64,000 nucleotides of DNA, from the NCBI GenBank assembly GCA_963738135.1, contig CAVTVK010000005.1, positions 372,001 to 436,000 on the forward strand, in the 5' to 3' direction. This DNA is from Bog-473 sp963738135. Its GTDB lineage: Bacteria > Actinomycetota > Acidimicrobiia > Acidimicrobiales > RAAP-2. The translations under genes and the position numbers were made by a program. Shown here piece by piece: positions 26,785-33,611 of this stretch (position 1 is its first letter; every line of letters begins with the position of its first letter). The notes beneath the pieces are model-generated. The model was given only the letters and a program-made list of their open reading frames with translations, had not been told where the DNA came from and made no database searches.

Positions 26785-28158
26785 ATGCTCGGGATCCACG
26801 GGATCGGGCGGGACAAGGCCGACTACTACCTGGCCGACCTCGCCCGTGAACTCCCCGTGGCCGGACCGGGCCGCTGGGCCGGGAAGGCAGCGCAGGGACT
26901 CGGGCTGGACGGCCCCGTGCAATCGGCTGCCTTCACGGGGATCTTGGAGGGCCGCCGGCCACGCACCGGGGCCGTGCTCGGGTCCGGACGAGCCTCCGTG
27001 GCCGCGCTCGACCTCACGTTCAGCGCCCCGAAGTCGGTCAGCGTGCTCTTCGCGCTGGCCGGTGCCGACGCCGCGTGCGCCGTCGTGGCGGCGCACGGTG
27101 AGGCCGTCGACGGCTCGCTCTCCTACCTCGAGCAGCACGGCATCACCGCTGTCCGGAGATCAGGTCCTGACCGTGTGGTGGTCCCCACCAGCGGCGCGCT
27201 GGCGGCGGTGTTCACGCACGGGGTCAGCCGGAACGGCGATCCGCACGTCCACAGCCATGTCGTGCTGGCCAACCTGGTTCACGGCAGCGACGGCCGTTGG
27301 GGCGCCTGTGACCGGCGCGGGATCGCCGCCCACCGGCTGGCCGCGTCCGCGGTCTACGAGGCGCATCTGCGCGCCGGGCTGTCCGCCGCCCTGGGCCTGC
27401 ACTGGACCCGGAGTCCCGGGCGTTCGGCCGAGGTGGCCGGTGTCGCTCCCGAGTTGCTGGCCGAATTCTCGACCCGCGGCGCGGCCATACGCCGCCACAT
27501 GTACGAGCACGGCGCGCATTCCGGCCGCGGGGCCCGCGTCGCCTGGGCCGCCACCCGCCCCGACAAGGCGCCGGGCGCTCCGTTCGCCGACCTGGCGGCG
27601 CACTGGCAACGACGGGCTCTCGCCGTCGGCGGTGTCCTCCAGCCGGAGCGGGGCCGCTCGCGGAGGGGCAGGGACGTGCTCGACGAGCACCGCTTCGCCG
27701 GCGTGCTCTCCCTTCCCGCGCACGGTGGGGCCCACCGGCGCGATGTGGTGGCGGCCTTCGCCACGGCGGCCCCGGATGGCGCGCCCGCCTCGGGAGTCGA
27801 GCGCCTCGTGGCCCAATGGGTTCCGCCCGGACCGCCCGGAGTGGCGGAGCAGCTCCAGCAACGCCGGGCCGTCGTGCCGGCCGACCATCACCTGCGAGCG
27901 CTGGGTCCGCGTCCGGTCGATCCGGACGACCACGCGGTCTGGCTCGGTGCCGTACGCACGCTGGACGCGTACCGGGACCGCTGGGGCCTCGGCCGCACGC
28001 CGGAGCCCTTCGGCGTCACGGGCTCCCCGCTCGGCCTGGCCACGCTGCCGACCGAGCGCCTCGCCGATCACCTCCGCACCGAGCGGGTCGTGGCGGCGGC
28101 CCGGGCCCGGCTCGGATGGCGCGAGCCGATGAGGGTGGAGCGGGGGCTCGGGCGTTGA
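26785..28158 (+). CDS. TrwC/MOBF-type conjugative relaxase, relaxase domain only
   Basis: A 457-residue relaxase-like protein. The N-terminal double tyrosine (Y14-Y15 in RDKADYYLADL) matches the MOBF nicking tyrosines, FSAPKSVSVLFAL is the family's conserved strand, and the metal-binding three-histidine motif is GDPHVHSHVV (H154, H156, H158). ATG with gggagg 6 nt upstream. MOBF relaxases usually carry a C-terminal TraI-type helicase; here the remaining 150 residues show no Walker motif, so it is relaxase-only or truncated. It ends 1 nt from the convergent coupling-protein gene. Confidence 0.85.
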   Translation: MLGIHGIGRDKADYYLADLARELPVAGPGRWAGKAAQGLGLDGPVQSAAFTGILEGRRPRTGAVLGSGRASVAALDLTFSAPKSVSVLFALAGADAACAVVAAHGEAVDGSLSYLEQHGITAVRRSGPDRVVVPTSGALAAVFTHGVSRNGDPHVHSHVVLANLVHGSDGRWGACDRRGIAAHRLAASAVYEAHLRAGLSAALGLHWTRSPGRSAEVAGVAPELLAEFSTRGAAIRRHMYEHGAHSGRGARVAWAATRPDKAPGAPFADLAAHWQRRALAVGGVLQPERGRSRRGRDVLDEHRFAGVLSLPAHGGAHRRDVVAAFATAAPDGAPASGVERLVAQWVPPGPPGVAEQLQQRRAVVPADHHLRALGPRPVDPDDHAVWLGAVRTLDAYRDRWGLGRTPEPFGVTGSPLGLATLPTERLADHLRTERVVAAARARLGWREPMRVERGLGR

Positions 28159-28159
28159 G

Positions 28160-29566
28160 TCAGCGGCCGCGGTCGGCCGCTGCGGCGGCGCCGAGCCGGC
28201 GACCGGCGGGCAGGAGCTCACGAAACGGCGAAGAGGCGTGGGCAGGGGTGAGCGAGATCTGGCGCACCTCCTTGTCCGTCCCGAGGACGAGGGCGTGTCC
28301 GGGCGTGCCGTGGGCCACAGCGTCCACCGGGAGGCGTTGTTGGCGCGTGCTTCCCACCGAGGTCGATGGGCGGATGCGGCCCCAGCGGTCCACCGATCGG
28401 CTGACCGTCGTGGTGGCGACCTCCCGGTCGCCCGCCAGAGCGCTGATGTCGCGGAGCGTGGACGTGTCAGCGATGCCCCGCAGGACGACGGTCGTGCCGA
28501 AGAGCGACAGAAACCCGTCGGCCGCCGATCCCCAGCGGACGCGGGCCTGGGAGAGGTCCTGCAAACAGGCCAGGACCAGGAGTCCTTGCCCAGCGCCCTC
28601 ACTGACCATGGCGGGGAGGTCGGGGATCGGCGCAATGTTGGCGACCTCGTCGAGGGCGAGGAGCGTGGGTGGACCGGCGTGACCGTCACGGGAGCGTGCG
28701 TACGCGGCATCGCGCACGTCGCCGAGGATCGCCACGACGAGCGGCGCGAATTGGCGTTGTCGCCGCCCGGCCGAGCAGATGTAGAGCGTGTGAGGTCCGC
28801 CGCAGAACGCCTCGAAGTCCAGTGGGGCGGCACGAGTGGATGCCAACGCCGCCTCCGTGCGATACGCGGCCAAGACACCCGACGCGGTGGACCAGATACC
28901 TGACTGCTCACGGGAATCCGTGGCGACGATGCCGGTGAGCAGATCGGTGGCCGGAGCGTCTCCTCCGGCATGCGCAGCGAGGATTTCGAGGGCGGGTGCC
29001 CCATTGTGGCGATCAATCCATTGCAGGACGTCCCGCATCGTGAGCTCTTCCGTGGCGGCGGCGTGGAGGAGTGTGGAGAGCAGCGCGCCGGCCCGTTCGG
29101 TCCAGTGCTGCTCGCTCCCGCGCGGTCCGCTCAAACGGCTGGCGCCGACCATGGCGTCCGCAGTGACCACCGCGGCGTCCCAATCGGAGGCGGCGGTGAG
29201 GGGCGACCAGCCCACGCGCTCGACGCCTCGTGGGCACGGCACTTCGCCGCTCGGATCGTAGAGAAACGACCACCCTTCGTCGCCACGCGCCGGCGCGGTC
29301 GCCTGCATGACGTCAGGTTTGGTCGAGGTCGAGACGATGGGGCCGTCGGACAGCAGAATATTGGGGATGACCAGGGAAGATGTCTTTCCGGACCGAGGCG
29401 GCCCGAGCACCAGCGTCGAGCACTGTGCGCCCGCCCACATCCATCCCTGCGCGCCGTTTCCAACATAGATGCCACGGCGCGCCACACGGTGGACCCGGTG
29501 TCGTGCGGCAGTCGAAATCAGGCACGAATCGTCGCTGTCGTCATGCGTATGAGCGTCGCGTTCCAC
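28160..29566 (-). CDS. VirD4/TraG-like type IV coupling ATPase
   Basis: A conjugative DNA-transfer ATPase of about 468 residues. Walker A is LVLGPPRSGKTSS, Walker B is TLLALDEVANIAPI, and the C-terminal half has GLLVLACLQDLSQARVRWG and the TraD/TraG-type FGTTVVLRGIADTSTL segment. It couples relaxosome DNA to a secretion channel; with the adjoining relaxase it suggests a conjugative or mobilisable element. No N-terminal TM pair is evident. The start is uncertain: GTG 29566 is chosen, but GTG 29656 or 29485 are also possible. No other T4SS genes are visible. Confidence 0.82.
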   Translation of the reverse strand: MERDAHTHDDSDDSCLISTAARHRVHRVARRGIYVGNGAQGWMWAGAQCSTLVLGPPRSGKTSSLVIPNILLSDGPIVSTSTKPDVMQATAPARGDEGWSFLYDPSGEVPCPRGVERVGWSPLTAASDWDAAVVTADAMVGASRLSGPRGSEQHWTERAGALLSTLLHAAATEELTMRDVLQWIDRHNGAPALEILAAHAGGDAPATDLLTGIVATDSREQSGIWSTASGVLAAYRTEAALASTRAAPLDFEAFCGGPHTLYICSAGRRQRQFAPLVVAILGDVRDAAYARSRDGHAGPPTLLALDEVANIAPIPDLPAMVSEGAGQGLLVLACLQDLSQARVRWGSAADGFLSLFGTTVVLRGIADTSTLRDISALAGDREVATTTVSRSVDRWGRIRPSTSVGSTRQQRLPVDAVAHGTPGHALVLGTDKEVRQISLTPAHASSPFRELLPAGRRLGAAAAADRGR

Positions 29567-29656
29567 GCGCGCGATGTTTGCCTTGGTGAACAAGAAAATC
29601 CATGGGACATATGTCGCAATGTGACGACAACAACACGGCGAACACGATGCACACAC

Positions 29657-30087
29657 GCAGGATGGACCTCATTTGCGCGCGCACTACGGAGTGAAACGAG
29701 TGTCGTCAACGCGTGCAAAATAACGCCGCGAAATTAGAATGCTTGACCTGAGCATGCATATAACAGAAGAATGTGTCTACCCAACGTGTGAGGGAGGGTA
29801 TGACATGTGCTGCGACACAACGGAGTGTGGCGCGCAAAACGAAATCTGTCGGCTTCGTTTTCGCGCGCTCGTTCCGCCGCAGCACGGTGCCAACGTGACG
29901 TTGCACGACGGGGAATCAAGTCGGTTTGGCGTGATGTGGCGGCGTTCATGACGCCGGTGCAATGGCGGCAGCCGACGCAGTTGCAAGTGAAACCGGTGCG
30001 GCAGTGCGCACAACGAGAGGAAATTGATCTCGACGTGGCGCAGGCTTCACCTCTATTCAGTGACCATGCTCCTAGGGAGGTGCACCT
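29657..30087 (+). other. AT-richer non-coding stretch upstream of the coupling-protein gene
   Basis: About 430 bases with clearly more A+T than the flanks. Short frames here (for example a cysteine-rich one at 29739-29951) lack ribosome-binding sites and look random. It holds a 14-bp hairpin (29830-29868), a TAGAAT box at 29735-29740, and the promoter and ribosome-binding region of the histone-like gene. Its position beside relaxase and coupling genes makes it the natural place for an origin of transfer. Confidence 0.5.
29830..29868. repeat. Large inverted repeat, possible oriT hairpin
   Basis: gcgcgcaaaacgaa (29830-29843) pairs with ttcgttttcgcgcgc (29854-29868) over 14 bp with one bulged C and a 10-nt loop. 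Relaxase origins typically carry such a dyad next to the nick site; no nick-site consensus was recognised. Confidence 0.5.
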
Positions 30088-30537
30088 GTGGCAGTAGCCG
30101 CAAAAAGAAGGGCCCCGGCCAAAAAGGCCGCGAAAAAGCGGGCCCCCGCAAAAAAGGCAGCGAAGCGCGCCACGGCCAAGAAGGCCGTCAAGCGAGCTCC
30201 GGCACGGAAGTCCGTGAAGCGGGCTCCGGCACGGAAGGCTGCCAAGAAGAGGGCTCCTGCGAAGAAGGCGGCGAAGCGCACAGTGCGCAAGACCGCCAAG
30301 AAGCGGGCTCCTGCGAAGAGGGCGGCGAAGCGGGCTCCGGCACGCAAGGCCACCAAGAAGCGGGCTCCCGCCCGCAAGGCGGCCAAGAAGAGGGCTCCTG
30401 CGAAGAAGGCGGCGAAGCGCACTGTGCGCAAGACCGCCAAGAAGCGGGCTCCTGCGAAGCGGGCGGCGAAGCGGGCTCCGGCACGCAAGGCCACCAAGAA
30501 GCGGGCTCCCGCCCGCAAGGCGGCACGTCGGCGCTGA
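30088..30537 (+). CDS. Histone H1-like Lys/Ala/Arg-rich nucleoid protein
   Basis: A 149-residue protein built almost entirely of KKRAPAKKAAK-type repeats (Ala, Lys, Arg, Pro), like the C-terminal tails of actinobacterial HupB and H1-like proteins, but with no folded HU domain. It should bind DNA or RNA non-specifically. GTG start with gggaggt 7 nt upstream. It contains a nearly perfect 141-bp (47-residue) tandem duplication. Twin UUCG hairpins follow the stop. Its neighbours are conjugation-like genes, but the promoter and terminator suggest an independent unit. Confidence 0.85.
   Translation: MAVAAKRRAPAKKAAKKRAPAKKAAKRATAKKAVKRAPARKSVKRAPARKAAKKRAPAKKAAKRTVRKTAKKRAPAKRAAKRAPARKATKKRAPARKAAKKRAPAKKAAKRTVRKTAKKRAPAKRAAKRAPARKATKKRAPARKAARRR
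30241..30522. repeat. 141-bp tandem duplication inside the histone-like gene
   Basis: 30241-30381 is repeated at 30382-30522 in frame with only two differences that I can see (cacagt versus cactgt, and aagagg versus aagcgg). The second difference changes one codon from Arg agg to Arg cgg, so the protein repeat is identical. Confidence 0.9.
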
Positions 30538-30544
30538 GCGCTTC

Positions 30545-30558
30545 GTTCCTTCGGGAAC
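30545..30558 (+). terminator. Small UUCG hairpin after the histone-like gene
   Basis: gttcc (30545-30549), loop ttcg, ggaac (30554-30558): a 5-bp stem with the very stable UUCG tetraloop just after the stop codon. Confidence 0.45.
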
Positions 30559-30566
30559 ACGCGAGA

Positions 30567-30588
30567 CCGGGGGCCTTCGGGCCCCCGG
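30567..30588 (+). terminator. Strong UUCG-loop terminator hairpin
   Basis: ccgggggcc (30567-30575), loop ttcg, ggcccccgg (30580-30588): a perfect 9-bp GC stem with no T-tract, the common form of intrinsic terminator in high-GC actinobacteria. It could act in both directions, ending the histone-like gene and cofC. Confidence 0.75.
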
Positions 30589-30607
30589 CTCCGCGTCCGG
30601 CCACCGG

Positions 30608-31237
30608 TTAGGGAGACCCGCCGAGCTCCACGACATCGGCCGGCCAGTCGACGTCGTACGCCAGGTTCGGGTGCCGCAGGACGCGCACAGGGAGTCCGAG
30701 GCGTGTCGCCTCTGCCCGGTGGGCCCGGAAAGACCCCGGTCCGTAAGCGAACCCGAAGTCGGACCCCGACGGGAGCCGCAGCACGTTGGTGCCGTCGTCG
30801 CGTCGATCGGGCACGAGGGTGACCCCGTCGAAGGGCGCCAGGACGCCCAGCCCCTGCGCTCTGGGGAGGTCACCGTGGGCAACGGTCACCCAGCGGGCCC
30901 CAGCCCGGGCCAGGCGATCGACGCCGGCCCGCACGGCACCGTTGAGGCCCTGTCCCGGCTCCCACATGACGGTGGCACCCACCTCCGACGCCCATTGCGC
31001 AACTCCCTCGTCGTCACACACCACGGCGACCGGGAGGGGGACGCACGCTGCCACGACCCGTGTGGCCATGGCGCGGACCAGTGCGACGCGATCGGGATCG
31101 GACAGCGCAGCACCCAGTCTCCGCTTGGCCTGGTGGAAGGCCTTGACCGGGATCAGGACGACCTCCGGCCCGAGGTCGAGGTCCACGTCGTCGGGCCGCC
31201 CCGCGTGCTGCGATGGCGGCACGGCGGCCCTCGACAC
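30608..31237 (-). CDS. cofC: 2-phospho-L-lactate (or phosphoenolpyruvate) guanylyltransferase CofC
   Basis: Nucleotidyltransferase of coenzyme F420 synthesis. Typical segments are VVLIPVKAFHQAKRRLGAALSD (N-terminal GTP-binding lysines), VVCDDEGVAQWA, GLNGAVRAGVD, and THGDLP-like VAHGDLPRA followed by PDRRDDGTNVLRLP. The protein is about 209 residues from GTG 31237, chosen because a TACACT box ends exactly 6 nt upstream; GTGs at 31258 and 31222 are alternatives. Divergent from gpsA. Other F420 genes (fbiA/B/C) are not in the window. Confidence 0.88.
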   Translation of the reverse strand: MSRAAVPPSQHAGRPDDVDLDLGPEVVLIPVKAFHQAKRRLGAALSDPDRVALVRAMATRVVAACVPLPVAVVCDDEGVAQWASEVGATVMWEPGQGLNGAVRAGVDRLARAGARWVTVAHGDLPRAQGLGVLAPFDGVTLVPDRRDDGTNVLRLPSGSDFGFAYGPGSFRAHRAEATRLGLPVRVLRHPNLAYDVDWPADVVELGGSP

Positions 31238-31243
31238 CGCGAC

Positions 31244-31249
31244 AGTGTA
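31244..31249 (-). promoter_or_regulatory. Leaderless-type -10 box for cofC
   Basis: TACACT on the minus strand ends 6 nt before GTG 31237. Confidence 0.4.
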
Positions 31250-31282
31250 CGGGTCCACGCGAAGGCCGTCGCGGTGCCGTCG

Positions 31283-31288
31283 TAGGCT
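31283..31288 (+). promoter_or_regulatory. Leaderless-type -10 box for gpsA
   Basis: TAGGCT, preceded by G, ends 8 nt before the gpsA ATG; the local cgtaggctct matches that before pafBC. Confidence 0.5.
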
Positions 31289-31296
31289 CTGGTGGC

Positions 31297-32319
31297 ATGA
31301 ACGACCGGGTGGCGGTGATCGGTGCGGGCTCCTGGGGCACCGCGGTTGGGACCATCGTCGGTGCGGCACACCCCGCCTCCCTCTGGGCACGTGCTCCGGA
31401 ACTGGCCGCGTCCATGACCAGCACGCGCCAGAACGAGACCTACCTGCCGGGCGTGCGGATCCCCGACGGGTTGACCGTGACGTCGTCACTCGCCGAGGCA
31501 CTCGAGGGCGTGAGCATCGTGTTCATGGCGGTGCCGTCGCACGGGTTCCGCGCCGTCCTCGCTGCCATGCAGCCGCTGGCCGGCGGGATCGAGGCCGTGG
31601 TGAGTCTGGCCAAGGGGATCGAGATGGGGACCAACCTGCGCATGTCCCAGGTGGTGGCCGAGGTGCTGCCGGGCGTGCCCGCGGGCGTCCTGACCGGACC
31701 GAACCTGGCGCGCGAGGTCGCCCAGGGGCATCCGGCCGCCTGCGTGGTGGCCCTCTCGGACGAGGCCCTGGCCCGCCGCGTGCAGGCGCTCGTGCACACG
31801 CGCACGTTCCGTACCTACATGGGCACCGACGTCGTCGGGTGCGAGATCGCCGGTGCCACCAAGAACGTGATGGCCATCGCCGCCGGCATCGGGGACGGCC
31901 TGGGACTCGGGGACAACACCCGGGCCGTCCTCATCACACGTGGGCTCGCCGAGCTGGGTCGGCTGGGAGTGGCACTGGGCGGCAAGGTGCTGACCTTCGG
32001 CGGCCTCGCCGGCGTCGGGGACCTGGTGGCGACCTGTGCCAGCCCACAGAGCCGGAACCGGACAGTGGGGTTCGCGTTGGGCGAGGGGCAGTCGCTCGAC
32101 GACATCGTGGGCGGCATGCACATGGTCGCCGAGGGCATCAAGAGTGCCGGGCCCCTGGTGGGTTTGGCGCAGGCGCACGGTGTCGAGATGCCGATCGCGG
32201 AGCAGGTCCAGGCGATCGTGGAAGGGCGCTGTTCCCCGGCTGACGCACTGCTGAACCTGATGCGGCGCCCCTCGCGCCCCGAATGGGACGAGGCACTCCT
32301 GCGTGGGCTCCCGACATGA
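31297..32319 (+). CDS. gpsA: Glycerol-3-phosphate dehydrogenase [NAD(P)+]
   Basis: Reduces dihydroxyacetone phosphate to sn-glycerol-3-phosphate for phospholipid synthesis. The 340-residue protein has the Rossmann motif VAVIGAGSWGTAVG at the N-terminus, VSLAKGIE, LTGPNLAREVAQGHPAA, the catalytic lysine in EIAGATKNVMAIAAGI, and the substrate loop SRNRTVGFALGEG. The cyclase gene overlaps its end by ATGA, so the two are probably co-expressed. Length and motifs are canonical. Confidence 0.95.
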   Translation: MNDRVAVIGAGSWGTAVGTIVGAAHPASLWARAPELAASMTSTRQNETYLPGVRIPDGLTVTSSLAEALEGVSIVFMAVPSHGFRAVLAAMQPLAGGIEAVVSLAKGIEMGTNLRMSQVVAEVLPGVPAGVLTGPNLAREVAQGHPAACVVALSDEALARRVQALVHTRTFRTYMGTDVVGCEIAGATKNVMAIAAGIGDGLGLGDNTRAVLITRGLAELGRLGVALGGKVLTFGGLAGVGDLVATCASPQSRNRTVGFALGEGQSLDDIVGGMHMVAEGIKSAGPLVGLAQAHGVEMPIAEQVQAIVEGRCSPADALLNLMRRPSRPEWDEALLRGLPT

Positions 32320-33611
32320 GCGGCCTGTTCCACAGTTACGACATGCTGTCGGGGATCGACGACCAGGCACGCCGGGAGGCCGCGCTGGACACTGTCAAGG
32401 AGACCCTCCTCATGCACGGTGCCACCGAGGAGGAGATCGACCGGGCGGTGGCGGACGGCGTCATCGATCTCTTCGCCGCCGATCGCCTGCTCATCCCCTC
32501 GCGCCGGCGCTACACGAGGGTCGAGGTGGCCGAGCTCACCGGCGTGGGCGTCGCCATGCTGGAGCGATTCTGGCGTGCCCTCGGCTTTCCCGGTGTCGAC
32601 GATGACGACCGGGTCTTCACCGACCTCGATCTGGAAGCGGTCCGCCTCTTCCAGGGGCTGCAGGCGCTCGGGGCCGCCGATGCCGAGACGGCGGTGCAGA
32701 TGGCCCGGGTGATCGGCTCGTCGATGGCCCGTATCGCCGAGGCGGAGCTGGTGCCCGGCGACATGGTGAGCGCAGAGGTCGACCCGATCCTCTCGGCCGA
32801 AGCCTTCGCCGGCGTCGCCGACGTGACGATTCCTGCCATGGCGAAGCTGCTGGAGTTCGTCTGGCGGCGCCAGGTGGCGGCGGGAATCCAGCGCAGCATG
32901 ATGCTGCGCAGTCATGGACTGGCGCCCGGGCAGAGCCCGGTGATCGCGGTTGGTTTTGCCGACATGGTCGGATTCACACTCCTCAGCCAGCACCTGAGCG
33001 ACGAGGAGCTGGCGGCCGTGGTGCGTCGTTTCGAGGAGATCTCCCACGACATCGTGACGAGCGCACGGGGCCGGGTGGTCAAGATGATCGGTGACGAGGT
33101 CATGTTCGTGGTCGACGGCGCCGCCGATGCGGCGCGGATCGGCCTGAGCCTGGCCGAGGCCTACGCCGACGACGACCTGCTGTCGGACGTGCGGGTGGGC
33201 CTCGCCTTCGGGCCGGTGCTGCTGCGCGACGGCGACTACTTCGGTCCCACCGTGAACCTGGCCCACCGGATCGTGAACATCGGCAATCCGGGGACGGTCC
33301 TGATGTCGGACGAGTTCCATGCCGCCCTGCTGCAGCAGGCACCGGAGGAGTTCACGGCGCAGGCGCTGCGACCCCGATTGCTGAAGGACCTGGGCCGCGT
33401 GCAGCTGTGGTGGTGTGGTCGGGCCGGTCAGGAAGCCGACGGCACCAGCGCCGCCGCCGACCGCCGCCGCAACGTGCGCTGGGAGCGGCTCTCGGAGGTC
33501 CTGCGCGATCTGGAGGAGTTGCGCGGCGTCGGCGAACGGTTGCTCACTGCCAACCGGGCGCCCGGCTCAGATGTCGCGCAGCCTGGCGGTGGCGATGCCG
33601 AAGGGGCGTAG
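32316..33611 (+). CDS. Class III adenylate/guanylate cyclase with N-terminal regulatory domain
   Basis: A soluble nucleotide cyclase of 431 residues. Residues 1-190 resemble the autoinhibitory pH-sensing domain of mycobacterial Rv1264 (RRRYTRVEVAELTGVGVAMLER). The catalytic domain has the metal aspartate in GFADMVGFT (about residue 215), the second in MIGDEVMFVV (about 260), and the GPTVNLAHRI loop. A short charged tail follows. It overlaps gpsA by 4 nt and its 3' end overlaps the convergent mannosidase by 45 nt. Probably makes cAMP; acid or lipid control is inferred from the Rv1264-like N-terminus. Confidence 0.88.
   Translation: MSGLFHSYDMLSGIDDQARREAALDTVKETLLMHGATEEEIDRAVADGVIDLFAADRLLIPSRRRYTRVEVAELTGVGVAMLERFWRALGFPGVDDDDRVFTDLDLEAVRLFQGLQALGAADAETAVQMARVIGSSMARIAEAELVPGDMVSAEVDPILSAEAFAGVADVTIPAMAKLLEFVWRRQVAAGIQRSMMLRSHGLAPGQSPVIAVGFADMVGFTLLSQHLSDEELAAVVRRFEEISHDIVTSARGRVVKMIGDEVMFVVDGAADAARIGLSLAEAYADDDLLSDVRVGLAFGPVLLRDGDYFGPTVNLAHRIVNIGNPGTVLMSDEFHAALLQQAPEEFTAQALRPRLLKDLGRVQLWWCGRAGQEADGTSAAADRRRNVRWERLSEVLRDLEELRGVGERLLTANRAPGSDVAQPGGGDAEGA

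Noticed and set aside
29739..29951. 70-codon cysteine-rich forward frame in the AT-richer gap
   Set aside because: No ribosome-binding site, no start-proximal promoter box, and it overlaps the hairpin; composition follows local base content.
30088..30537. CRISPR-like regular repeats
   Set aside because: The repeats are coding, contiguous and without unique spacers; they encode a Lys/Ala-rich protein.
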